A DNA stretch of 8,633 nucleotides, taken from contig JAPPPA010000173.1 of NCBI GenBank assembly GCA_028817755.1, forward strand, positions 24,236-32,868, read 5' to 3'. The notes below the pieces were generated by a model, which was given only the letters and a program-made list of their open reading frames with translations, searched no databases and had not been told where the DNA came from. Shown in pieces: positions 1 to 6,250 of the stretch; within the stretch, counting starts at the first letter, position 1; the number at the start of each line of letters is the position of its first letter. This stretch comes from Gammaproteobacteria bacterium. Its GTDB lineage: Bacteria > Pseudomonadota > Gammaproteobacteria > JAPPPA01. The translations under genes and the position numbers were made by a program.

Positions 1-1
1 A

Positions 2-379
2 ACGGTATTGGCAGCCATACTGGCGGTGATTGGTTACTCGCTGAACGATACCATCGTGGTGTTTGACCGGATCCGTGAGCGCTTCCGCGAAATGCTGAAG
101 TCAGAAACGATCGACGTTATGAACCTGTCGATCAACCAGACGCTGGGTCGTACTATCATGACCTCTTTAACCACCTTGCTTGTGTTGCTGGCGCTGTTCT
201 TCTTAGGCGGTGAAGTGATTCACGGCTTTAGTATCGCCTTGCTGGTGGGTGTGGTTGTGGGTACTTACTCATCTATCTTTGTGGCTTCAACCTCAGCCTT
301 GGCTTTGGGTGCTACCCAAGAGAACTTAATGCCGGTAGAAGTTGAAGGCCAAGAGTTCGATATCAACCAAATGCCATAG
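2..379 (+). CDS. secF: Protein translocase subunit SecF, C-terminal part (5' end outside window)
   Basis: SecF is an inner-membrane partner of SecD in the Sec export machinery; SecDF uses the proton gradient to help pull proteins across the membrane. The reading frame is already open at base 2, so only about the last 125 residues are visible. They carry the SecF signature GYSLNDTIVVFDRIRE, then the conserved QTLGRTIMTSLTTLLVLLAL stretch and GVVVGTYSSIFVAS, which belong to the last transmembrane segments of the RND-like fold. A short hydrophilic tail follows, ending EFDINQMP. The TTG at base 8 lies inside the conserved domain and is not a start. The gene presumably follows secD upstream, as in related bacteria. 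It ends at a strong terminator. The family call is very secure. Confidence 0.96.
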   Translation, partial: TVLAAILAVIGYSLNDTIVVFDRIRERFREMLKSETIDVMNLSINQTLGRTIMTSLTTLLVLLALFFLGGEVIHGFSIALLVGVVVGTYSSIFVASTSALALGATQENLMPVEVEGQEFDINQMP

Positions 380-401
380 CGCGGATAAGCGTTTAGGCAT
401 A

Positions 402-438
402 AAAAAGGCCGCCTTCGTGTAAACGAGGCGGCCTTTTT
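402..438. terminator. Bidirectional rho-independent terminator between secF and suhB
   Basis: A perfect 13-bp inverted repeat has arms AAAAAGGCCGCCT (402-414) and AGGCGGCCTTTTT (426-438) around an 11-nt loop. The GC-rich core is flanked by an A-tract on one side and a T-tract on the other, so it can end transcription in both directions. It sits between the convergent secF and suhB stop codons and should serve both. Confidence 0.92.
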
Positions 439-474
439 AGTGTTTGCGACTAGGGTTTGTAGGTCGGCTAATGC

Positions 475-1275
475 TTAGCGCAACTCACTCGGCACATGTG
501 GGCCAATCATTTTCATCAATGCGGCTAGCGTACGCGCGTTGCCTGCCACAATATGGCCGCGCTTAAGGTCTAAGCTAGCACCGCTAATGTCGGCCACCAT
601 GCCGCCTGCTTCTTTAATCATCAAAGCGCCAGCAGCAATGTCCCAAGGTTTTAGGCCAAGCTCCCAGAACGCGTCTAAGCGGCCAGCGGCTAACCAGGCA
701 AGGTCAAGCGCAGCAGAGCCAGGGCGACGAACGCCAGCGGTGTTCTTCACGACTTTCTTCAGCATTGCCATATAGGCGTCTAAATGCTCAAAGTTGCTGA
801 AAGGAATACCGGTGCCGACGAGGCCTTGCTCTAGGTCACGGGCTTGGGTCACGCGAATGCGTTTGCCATCTAATTGAGCGCCGCCGCCACGTACCGCGGT
901 GAATAGCTCTTGGCGTAGCGGGTCGTAAATCACGCCTACTTCTAATTGGCCGTTTACCGCAAGGGCGATAGAAACCGCAAATTGAGGGTTGTCGTGAATA
1001 AAGTTGGTGGTGCCATCTAGCGGATCAATAATCCACTGATAGTCGCTGTCTGGGTTGCCAGACGAGCCATGCTCCTCGCCAAGAATAGCGTGGTCTGGAT
1101 AGGCTTGAAGAATGGTATCGACAATGACTTGCTCAGCCGCACCATCTACTTGCGTGACGAAGTCGTTTAAGCCCTTTTGGGCAACTTTAGTGGTTCCACC
1201 GCGCATCATATGGCGCACGATTAGGTCGCCAGCAGCGCGTGCAGCACTGACGGCAATATTTAGCTGAGCTCGCAT
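475..1275 (-). CDS. suhB: Inositol-1-monophosphatase family protein SuhB
   Basis: This is a Mg2+-dependent inositol monophosphatase family protein of 266 residues; E. coli SuhB has 267. Visible motifs are GEEHG (66-70), WIIDPLDGTTNFIH (81-94) and WDIAAGALMIKEAGG (211-225). These supply the expected metal ligands Glu67, Asp84, Asp87 and Asp212, at the same numbers as in E. coli. The GVRRPGSAALDLAWLAAGR segment (181-199), typical of SuhB, is also present. In E. coli SuhB hydrolyses inositol phosphate in vitro, and its main cellular role is as a NusA/RNA polymerase partner in rRNA antitermination complexes; the same role here is inferred from similarity. The ATG start at 1275 follows the family N-terminus, with a modest AGAGA upstream. 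The gene runs towards secF and is divergent from trmJ, as in Pseudomonas. Confidence 0.95.
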   Translation of the reverse strand: MRAQLNIAVSAARAAGDLIVRHMMRGGTTKVAQKGLNDFVTQVDGAAEQVIVDTILQAYPDHAILGEEHGSSGNPDSDYQWIIDPLDGTTNFIHDNPQFAVSIALAVNGQLEVGVIYDPLRQELFTAVRGGGAQLDGKRIRVTQARDLEQGLVGTGIPFSNFEHLDAYMAMLKKVVKNTAGVRRPGSAALDLAWLAAGRLDAFWELGLKPWDIAAGALMIKEAGGMVADISGASLDLKRGHIVAGNARTLAALMKMIGPHVPSELR

Positions 1276-1333
1276 TGTTAAAGATCTCTAATAATGAAAA
1301 ACAGCCGCACGACATGCGTTTGGCTTTATTAGT

Positions 1334-1360
1334 GGCGCGCATTCTATCAAAATGCGCGCC
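1334..1360. repeat. Perfect 10-bp palindrome in the suhB/trmJ intergenic region
   Basis: Arms GGCGCGCATT (1334-1343) and AATGCGCGCC (1351-1360) flank the 7-nt loop CTATCAA. On the plus strand the hairpin is followed by TAATTTTTG, so it resembles a weak terminator or attenuator just upstream of trmJ. As DNA it could equally be an operator between the two divergent genes. On the minus strand TAGAAT (1346-1341), a plausible -10 box for suhB, straddles the left arm and loop, but no convincing -35 accompanies it. Structure certain, function unknown. Confidence 0.6.
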
Positions 1361-1385
1361 TAATTTTTGAGATAGCGCTTTGCAG

Positions 1386-2126
1386 ATGAATTTAAAGCCC
1401 GTCAACGTACGTATTGTATTGGTTGAAACCACCCATTCCGGCAACATTGGTGCCGTTGCGCGCGCCATGCGCAATATGTGTTTGACCGAGTTGGTGTTGG
1501 TTAATCCACGTAAATTTCCGCATCCGGATGCGGTAGCGCGTGCCTCCGGCGCGTTAGCGGAATTGGATAACGCCAAAGTGGTGAACTCATTAGAAGAAGC
1601 GATTGCTGGCTGCCAATACGTGTTTGGAACTACGGCCAGAGAGCGTGGTCTTGAATGGGCACCGGCTACGCCGCAAGAAACGGCGGAGACGATTGTGTCT
1701 GCGGGCGAAGACGCGCATTGCGCGATTGTGTTTGGCCGTGAGCGTTCAGGTCTGACCAATGAAGAAGTGGAAATGTGTACCCATGCGGTGCAGATTCCCA
1801 CTAACCCGGATTTCAGCTCGCTGAACTTAGGTATGGCTGTGCAAGTTGTGTCTTACGAGCTCATGAAAGCGCGTGGCGGTAAAGTTAGCCAAGCTAAACC
1901 AGAAGTGGAGCCAGCCCCGGCAGAAGCCTTTGAGGCCATGGTAAAGCATATGGAAGAGGCGATGACGCACTCCGGCTTTTATGACCCGGAAGACCCGCGT
2001 ATGACGCAACGCCGTATGCGCCAGATATTCCGCCAAGCGAATTTAGATGCGGCGCAGGTGAATATGCTGCGTGGCATGTGGAATTCGGTGCTGCAGCTGC
2101 CTAAAGGCCCGCATAGCAAAAGCTAG
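1386..2126 (+). CDS. trmJ: tRNA (cytidine/uridine-2'-O-)-methyltransferase TrmJ
   Basis: This SPOUT-superfamily enzyme uses S-adenosylmethionine to methylate the 2'-O of residue 32 in the anticodon loop of certain tRNAs. The three SPOUT motifs are visible: VLVETTHSGNIGAVARAM near the N-terminus with the conserved Arg, IVFGRERSGLTNEE in the middle, and SSLNLGMAVQVVSYEL forming the knotted cofactor site. A C-terminal helical part holds MTQRRMRQIFRQANLDAAQVNMLRG, also seen in E. coli TrmJ. The length is 246 residues from ATG 1386. An in-frame TTG at 1380 is an alternative start adding two residues: GAG at 1370-1372 is 7 nt from the TTG but 13 nt from the ATG, so the start is unsettled. The gene is divergent from suhB and upstream of cysE, the standard order in related bacteria. 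Confidence 0.94.
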   Translation: MNLKPVNVRIVLVETTHSGNIGAVARAMRNMCLTELVLVNPRKFPHPDAVARASGALAELDNAKVVNSLEEAIAGCQYVFGTTARERGLEWAPATPQETAETIVSAGEDAHCAIVFGRERSGLTNEEVEMCTHAVQIPTNPDFSSLNLGMAVQVVSYELMKARGGKVSQAKPEVEPAPAEAFEAMVKHMEEAMTHSGFYDPEDPRMTQRRMRQIFRQANLDAAQVNMLRGMWNSVLQLPKGPHSKS

Positions 2127-2236
2127 GCGACGTCTGTGCGCTAGCGGCTCGGCGTTGCTGTTCGCTTATGTACAATGCGTACACCGCGCTCACAGCGCCT
2201 TGATCCGCAAACGCACAGCCGCCGCTGCGATATGCA

Positions 2237-2264
2237 TTGTTCGGAATTGCCCTCGGGCTATAAT
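2237..2264 (+). promoter_or_regulatory. Sigma-70-type promoter for cysE
   Basis: A perfect -10 box TATAAT (2259-2264) lies 16 bp after a half-consensus -35 box TTGTTC (2237-2242). Transcription would start near 2271, giving a leader of only about 20 nt before the cysE ATG. No strong Shine-Dalgarno sequence is visible in the AT-rich leader. This is the best promoter seen upstream of the cysE and desulfurase genes, and no clear second promoter appears between cysE and 3136. Confidence 0.65.
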
Positions 2265-2292
2265 GTTGTCCTTATAAATTACTGAAATAATT

Positions 2293-3081
2293 ATGTTTTC
2301 CCGACTTCGCGAAGATATCAGCTGCGTTTTTGACCGCGACCCGGCCGCTCGTACGGCATGGGAGGTCTTTACCTGCTACCCCGGTTTGCACGCCTTGCTG
2401 ATGCATCGTTTCGCGCATTGGCTGTGGAACAGTGGTTTGAAATGGCTCGCGCGCTTGGTCTCGCATCTATCACGCTGGTTTACCGGTATTGAAATTCACC
2501 CCGGCGCAACCATTGGCCGCCGTTTCTTTATTGACCACGGCATGGGCGTGGTAATCGGTGAAACCGCCGAGATTGGCGATGACGTTACCTTGTATCACGG
2601 TGTCACCTTGGGCGGCACCAGCTGGGACAAAGGTAAGCGGCACCCAACGCTAAAAGACGGCGTCGTCATCGGTGCTGGCGCGCAGGTGCTTGGCCCGATT
2701 GTGGTAAATAAAGGCGCTCGTGTTGGTTCAAACTCGGTGGTGAATAAAGACGTCCCGCCCGAAGCGACTGTGGTCGGTATTCCAGGCCGCATTGTGAAAA
2801 CCGAAGTGGTTGTCGCAGAGCGTCACCAGAAAATGGCCGCGCGTATGGGCTTTGATGCCTATGGTTTAACTAAAGACGCGCCTGACCCGGTTTCTAATGC
2901 CATTCATAGCATGCTTGATCATATTCAAGCGCTCGACGAGCGTGTCGACACCATGTGCAAAGCCATGCAGTCGATGGGGCAGCAAATTCCAGATGCAGAT
3001 CTACCGGATCTAAGCGGCTGCGATTTAGACGACGGTTCAGACGCCAACCCCGGTTGGGATCCAAACAAGGTTGACCGTTAA
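2293..3081 (+). CDS. cysE: Serine O-acetyltransferase CysE (short-N-terminus form)
   Basis: CysE transfers acetyl from acetyl-CoA to L-serine, making O-acetylserine, the committed step of cysteine synthesis in the cytoplasm. The 262-residue protein has the N-terminal helical part (1-65, LREDISCVFDRDPAAR) and a left-handed beta-helix of hexapeptide repeats (about 66-165). The active-site region reads EIHPGATIGRRFFIDHGMG. His82 and His117 (KGKRHP) match E. coli His158 and His193, and Glu67 replaces the E. coli Asp143, as in the Bacillus-type enzymes. GIPGRIV closes the domain. About 90 C-terminal residues follow, with helical and then acidic character. It lacks roughly 75 N-terminal residues of the E. 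coli enzyme, like Bacillus and Pseudomonas CysE. In relatives cysE directly precedes iscR; here a short repeat and a desulfurase gene follow. Confidence 0.95.
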   Translation: MFSRLREDISCVFDRDPAARTAWEVFTCYPGLHALLMHRFAHWLWNSGLKWLARLVSHLSRWFTGIEIHPGATIGRRFFIDHGMGVVIGETAEIGDDVTLYHGVTLGGTSWDKGKRHPTLKDGVVIGAGAQVLGPIVVNKGARVGSNSVVNKDVPPEATVVGIPGRIVKTEVVVAERHQKMAARMGFDAYGLTKDAPDPVSNAIHSMLDHIQALDERVDTMCKAMQSMGQQIPDADLPDLSGCDLDDGSDANPGWDPNKVDR

Positions 3082-3130
3082 AAAGTCCCTCGCCCTTCAG
3101 GGAGAGGGATTTAGGGAGAGGGTGCCTTTT
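3081..3130 (+). repeat. Repeat/hairpin element between cysE and the first desulfurase; possible terminator
   Basis: This 50-bp stretch has a direct repeat of AGGGAGAGGG (3099-3108 and 3113-3122). It also has an inverted partner TCCCTCGCCCT (3086-3096) that pairs with AGGGAGAGGGA (3099-3109) with a single G-A mismatch. An outer pair AAAAG (3081-3085) / CTTTT (3126-3130) can close an alternative stem ending in T's, so it may act as a leaky terminator after cysE. The sequence style resembles dispersed CCCTCTCCC-type intergenic repeats reported in many gammaproteobacteria; that is recalled, not tested. It also contains the only purine-rich stretch that could serve as a ribosome binding site for the next gene. 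Confidence 0.65.
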
Positions 3131-3135
3131 AATCC

Positions 3136-4251
3136 ATGCCCATTTATCTAGACAATAACGCGACTACGCAGCTTGATGCCCGAGTGCTCGAGGCGATGAC
3201 GCCGTGGTTGTCTGGCCCCTTTGGCAACCCTTCCAGCGTGCATCGTTTTGGCCGTTTAGCACGGGGCGCGATTGATACTGCACGCCAGCAGGTGGCTACG
3301 TTAGTGGGTGTGTCGCCAGATCAAATCACCTTTACCAGTGGCGGCACTGAGGCCAACAATATTGCTTTGCAAGGCGTGCTTTCTGCTTCGCCAGTTAAGC
3401 GTCTAGTGGTTAGTCCAACGGATCACCCCTGTGTGGTCGAGCCAGCTGAAATGTTGGCTGAACGTGGCGCTGAAGTAGATTGGCTGCCGGTGACAAACCA
3501 CGGTGTGGTTAGCGCGGCTGATTTCGCTGCCAGCCTCAGCAAACCTGCGGCTTTGGTTTCCATCATGCTCGCCAACAATGAAACTGGATTGATCCAAGAC
3601 ATTCCCACTTTGGCCGCTATTGCGCGGGAAAGTGGCGTGCCGCTGCATTGTGATGCGGTGCAAGCCGCCGGCAAAATTCCCGTCAGTTTTAGTGAGTTGG
3701 GTGTGCAGCTAATGTCGCTGTCGGCGCACAAAATTTACGGCCCCAAAGGCGTTGGTGCCTTGGTGTTAGATAAAGCCGTTGATATTAAACCGATTGTGCA
3801 AGGTGGCGGCCAGGAGCGTGGCTTACGTGCCGGTACCGAAAACGTTGCCGCCATTGCTGGTTTTGGCGCTGCGGCAGAGCTGGCGCTGGCAGAGCTAGAG
3901 GAACGCCGTGCTGCGTCACAGGCTTTGATTGACCAGCTAGATACCGGTTTGGCGACGATGCCGCAGATCACAGTGTTTGCTGACGGTGAAACACGCTTAC
4001 CCAATACGCGCCAGTTCGCATTGGCTGGTTGGGAAGGCGAGGCCTTATTAATGGAGCTGGATCGCCGTGGTATTGCTGTATCCAGTGGTTCTGCCTGTCA
4101 TAGCGGCACTGGCGAGCCGAGCCACGTGCTGATGGCGATGGGTATTGATCGTGACGTGGCGTATGGCGCTATTCGTGTTTCGCTGGGTGTTCACAATACC
4201 TCTGCGGAAATTGACACTTTGTTGCAAACCTTGCAAGAGCTTGCCCGATGA
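3136..4251 (+). CDS. Cysteine desulfurase, NifS-like, short form lacking the scaffold-binding tail
   Basis: A PLP enzyme of the aminotransferase class V family that converts cysteine to alanine and an enzyme-bound persulfide. Visible features: YLDNNATT near the start, TSGGTEANN (68-76), PLP-stacking His97 in TDHPCV, HCDAVQAAGK (171-180), PLP-binding Lys199 in SAHKIYGPKG, RAGTEN (231-236), and catalytic Cys321 in SSGSACHSGTGEPSHV. All catalytic residues are present, so it should be active. NNATT, the HP after the aspartate and RAGTEN make it more NifS-like than IscS-like. At 371 residues it stops at LLQTLQELAR and lacks the C-terminal segment with the SPxW motif that contacts IscU in E. coli IscS. 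Its stop overlaps the next start (ATGA), implying translational coupling. No clear Shine-Dalgarno precedes it. Its sulfur acceptor is unknown. Confidence 0.9.
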   Translation: MPIYLDNNATTQLDARVLEAMTPWLSGPFGNPSSVHRFGRLARGAIDTARQQVATLVGVSPDQITFTSGGTEANNIALQGVLSASPVKRLVVSPTDHPCVVEPAEMLAERGAEVDWLPVTNHGVVSAADFAASLSKPAALVSIMLANNETGLIQDIPTLAAIARESGVPLHCDAVQAAGKIPVSFSELGVQLMSLSAHKIYGPKGVGALVLDKAVDIKPIVQGGGQERGLRAGTENVAAIAGFGAAAELALAELEERRAASQALIDQLDTGLATMPQITVFADGETRLPNTRQFALAGWEGEALLMELDRRGIAVSSGSACHSGTGEPSHVLMAMGIDRDVAYGAIRVSLGVHNTSAEIDTLLQTLQELAR

Positions 4252-5693
4252 GTACCGTGAAACCCATTTACTTGGATTACGCCGCGACTACGCCTGTGGC
4301 ACCAGAAGTCGCGCAGGCAATGAATGCCTGCCTAACGGCCGATGGCTTATTCGCTAACCCCGCTTCGGATCACGCATTTGGCGATTTAGCGAAAGGCGCA
4401 GTGACCAAAGCCGCGAATGCGCTAGCCAAATTGCTGAACTGCAACAGTGATGAGTTGGTATTTACCTCGGGTGCTACCGAGTCCAACAACCTCGCTATCA
4501 AAGGTGCGTTTGAGTTTTATGCGGCACGGTTAGAACGCCCACACTTTATTACTAGCAAAATCGAGCACAAAGCGGTGTTGGATGTGGCTGAGTGGTTGGA
4601 GCAGCGTGGCGTGTTAGTCACTCGCTTAGAGCCCGATAGCAATGGCCTAATTTCAGCTCAGCAGGTTGCAGAAGCGCTTACCGAAGATACCGTGCTGGTG
4701 TCGATTCAACATGTGAATAACGAGCTTGGCTGTATTCAGCCAATTGCAGAAATTGCCAAGGTTTTGGCTAATCACGGTGCGCGTCTGCATGTGGATGCGG
4801 CCCAAAGCGTAGGCAAAATCACGGTCGATGTGGTGGAGCTGGGTATCGATTACCTATCTTTATCGGCGCATAAGTTTTACGGCCCCAAAGGCGCTGGTGC
4901 ACTGTATGTGCGTAGCCAGCCAAGAGCGCGTTTACGCCCGCAACAACATGGTGGATTGCAACAGCAAGGCTTGCGTTCTGGCACCTTGCCAGTGCACCAA
5001 GTTGTAGGTTTGGGTAAGGCTGCAGAAGTCGCCAACGAATCGCTTGCTGCAGATATGCAAACGATTGGCGCGTTGAGAGAACAGCTGGAACAGGCCTTAA
5101 GTGAATTAGACGGCGTTACTATTAATGCCGCGGGCGCTGAGCGTGTTGCTGGTATTTGTAACGTTAGTTTTGACGGTATTGCCGGTGACAGCCTGTTGGC
5201 TGGCTTGCCGCATATCATGCTTTCCAGCGGTTCAGCCTGTACCTCAGATAACGGTGAACCATCCTATGTACTAAGAGCACTCGGGCATGATGACCGCAGT
5301 GCAGAAGCCAGTTTGCGTATTAGTATTGGGCGCTTTACTTCGGCCGCGGATATCGAAGCTGCGGCAGCCGATATTAGCGAGCTAGTGACGCAACTGCGTT
5401 CCGTGTCACCTTGGTGGCAGTTGGATGAAAGTGCAGTGCTTGCTACAGCCATGTCGCTAGCGTGGGGCGATGAAGCCAAGTTGCTGCGAAATGCAGACGG
5501 CAGCCTAAGCTGGAAAGCAGCCGGGCGTGGTGAGTTATTGGCGATGTTGCCTATCGCACTGACGTTTTATGAGAAACACGGCTCAGTTGATGGTCTTGTT
5601 GCCGCTATCGAGGTAGACCTTGAAATCGCCACAGATCGTCGCTATCTACTATTATTAGTTGAAGACCTTTTTAGAGAACTAGATTCCCAATGA
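4248..5693 (+). CDS. iscS: Cysteine desulfurase, IscS-like, with a novel C-terminal extension
   Basis: Residues 1-390 are a complete IscS-type desulfurase. They include YLDYAATTP, TSGATESNNLAIKG (73-86), His107 in SKIEHKAVLD, HVDAAQSVGK (181-190), Lys209 in SAHKFYGPKG, RSGTLPVHQ (243-251), catalytic Cys331 in LSSGSACTS and EPSYVLRALG. Key residues sit three positions after their E. coli IscS counterparts (His104, Lys206, Cys328). The core ends at VTQLRSVSPWW (380-390), matching E. coli IGRLRDLSPLWEM, the start of the IscU-binding tail. Instead of about 18 more residues, about 91 follow. This tail is acidic (16 Asp/Glu, 8 Lys/Arg), has no cysteine, and is probably helical; I do not recognise it. 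Total 481 residues against 404 in E. coli. ATGA overlaps at both ends indicate a tightly coupled operon. Role: sulfur donor for Fe-S clusters and probably tRNA thiolation. Confidence 0.92.
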   Translation: MSTVKPIYLDYAATTPVAPEVAQAMNACLTADGLFANPASDHAFGDLAKGAVTKAANALAKLLNCNSDELVFTSGATESNNLAIKGAFEFYAARLERPHFITSKIEHKAVLDVAEWLEQRGVLVTRLEPDSNGLISAQQVAEALTEDTVLVSIQHVNNELGCIQPIAEIAKVLANHGARLHVDAAQSVGKITVDVVELGIDYLSLSAHKFYGPKGAGALYVRSQPRARLRPQQHGGLQQQGLRSGTLPVHQVVGLGKAAEVANESLAADMQTIGALREQLEQALSELDGVTINAAGAERVAGICNVSFDGIAGDSLLAGLPHIMLSSGSACTSDNGEPSYVLRALGHDDRSAEASLRISIGRFTSAADIEAAAADISELVTQLRSVSPWWQLDESAVLATAMSLAWGDEAKLLRNADGSLSWKAAGRGELLAMLPIALTFYEKHGSVDGLVAAIEVDLEIATDRRYLLLLVEDLFRELDSQ

Positions 5694-6010
5694 TTACCCT
5701 GACCGACAATGCCGCCACTCGCGTACTTAACCACCTAGAAAAGCGTGGTAAAGGCCTAGGCTTGCGTTTGGGTGTGACCACCACGGGTTGTTCTGGCTAC
5801 GCCTACAAAGTCGGTTTCGCCGATGAAAGCAACGACGATGACGTGGTGTTTGAATCTAAAGGTGTCACCGTCTATGTCGATGCTGATGCCATCGAGCTAA
5901 TCGACGGCACCGAGGTCGACTTCGTTAAACAAGGCCTTAACGAAGCATTCAAATTCAACAACCCGCAGTCTAAAGGCGAATGCGGTTGCGGCGAGTCTTT
6001 CACCGCTTAG
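5690..6010 (+). CDS. iscA: Iron-sulfur cluster assembly protein IscA (A-type carrier)
   Basis: A 106-residue A-type carrier that binds iron or a [2Fe-2S]/[4Fe-4S] cluster and delivers it to target proteins. All three ligand cysteines are present: Cys34 in TTGCSGYAY, and Cys98 and Cys100 in the terminal ECGCGESF, one position before E. coli IscA Cys35/99/101. KGLGLRLGV, FVKQGLNEAFKF and the overall length also fit IscA rather than ErpA or SufA. The start overlaps the desulfurase stop (ATGA), so it is probably co-translated with it. In relatives iscU lies between iscS and iscA and hscB follows; here neither does, and a terminator comes next. Its cluster source must therefore be encoded elsewhere, or differ from the standard ISC route. 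Confidence 0.95.
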   Translation: MITLTDNAATRVLNHLEKRGKGLGLRLGVTTTGCSGYAYKVGFADESNDDDVVFESKGVTVYVDADAIELIDGTEVDFVKQGLNEAFKFNNPQSKGECGCGESFTA

Positions 6011-6039
6011 GCGCGTCTCTGGCGGCGCTACTCTACGTT

Positions 6040-6101
6040 AAAAAATGCCCGCCAAATGCTCATTTACAAGAGCGTAAACTCCGCTTTGTCGGGCATTTTT
6101 T
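6040..6101. terminator. Long-stem bidirectional terminator after iscA
   Basis: Perfect 12-bp arms AAAAAATGCCCG (6040-6051) and CGGGCATTTTTT (6090-6101) enclose a 38-nt loop. The loop can fold again: CAAA/TTTG (6053-6056/6085-6088) and TTTAC/GTAAA (6063-6067/6074-6078). The T-tract on each strand makes it a plausible terminator in both directions. It separates the desulfurase-iscA operon from ndk. The structured loop is unusual for a simple terminator and may mark a dispersed repeat. Confidence 0.85.
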
Positions 6102-6207
6102 GCCTTGATTAGCACCACCAGTGCCACGCTGAAGGTTTTTATCACTCATTCGTGAGCTTGGTTTTTCTGAAAGCTATATGGCTCAGTGCGCGGATGGGGC
6201 AAGGGCA

Positions 6208-6236
6208 TGGCTTATTTAGGCCAAAATCCGTACAAT
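6208..6236 (+). promoter_or_regulatory. Putative sigma-70 promoter for ndk
   Basis: TACAAT (6231-6236) is a good -10 box about 70 bp before the ndk start, downstream of the preceding terminator. The best-placed -35 hexamer, TGGCTT (6208-6213, 17-bp spacer), is poor, so the promoter may need an activator or the -35 may be misplaced. The expected transcript starts near 6243 and includes the leader hairpin at 6251-6271. Confidence 0.45.
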
Positions 6237-6250
6237 ACGCCGGTTTTTCT

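Noticed and set aside
1187..1801. 204-residue open frame on the minus strand across the suhB start and trmJ
   Set aside because: It overlaps both well-supported genes, has no recognisable domain, and its composition is that of an antisense shadow.
2071..2277. Small plus-strand open frame between trmJ and cysE
   Set aside because: It starts inside trmJ, runs through the cysE promoter region, has an Arg/Ala/Cys-rich composition without any motif, and has no good ribosome binding site.
2259..2292. IscR-type binding site at the cysE promoter
   Set aside because: The AT-rich leader around the -10 box does not show the paired half-sites expected of type 1 or type 2 IscR sites by eye.
5418..5693. 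The extension of the second desulfurase as a fused or decayed IscU or ferredoxin
   Set aside because: Residues 391-481 contain no cysteine at all, while IscU needs three and ferredoxin four; no recognisable IscU motif is present. IscX was also considered, but its WTD and DMHQW-type segments are not seen.
3136..5693. Tandem desulfurases as an assembly duplication
   Set aside because: The two genes differ throughout in sequence and length, so they are separate old paralogues rather than a duplicated contig segment.
6143..6170. Short CTCA-TTCG-TGAG hairpin followed by T's upstream of ndk as a second terminator
   Set aside because: The stem is only four pairs and the strong terminator at 6040-6101 already ends the upstream operon.
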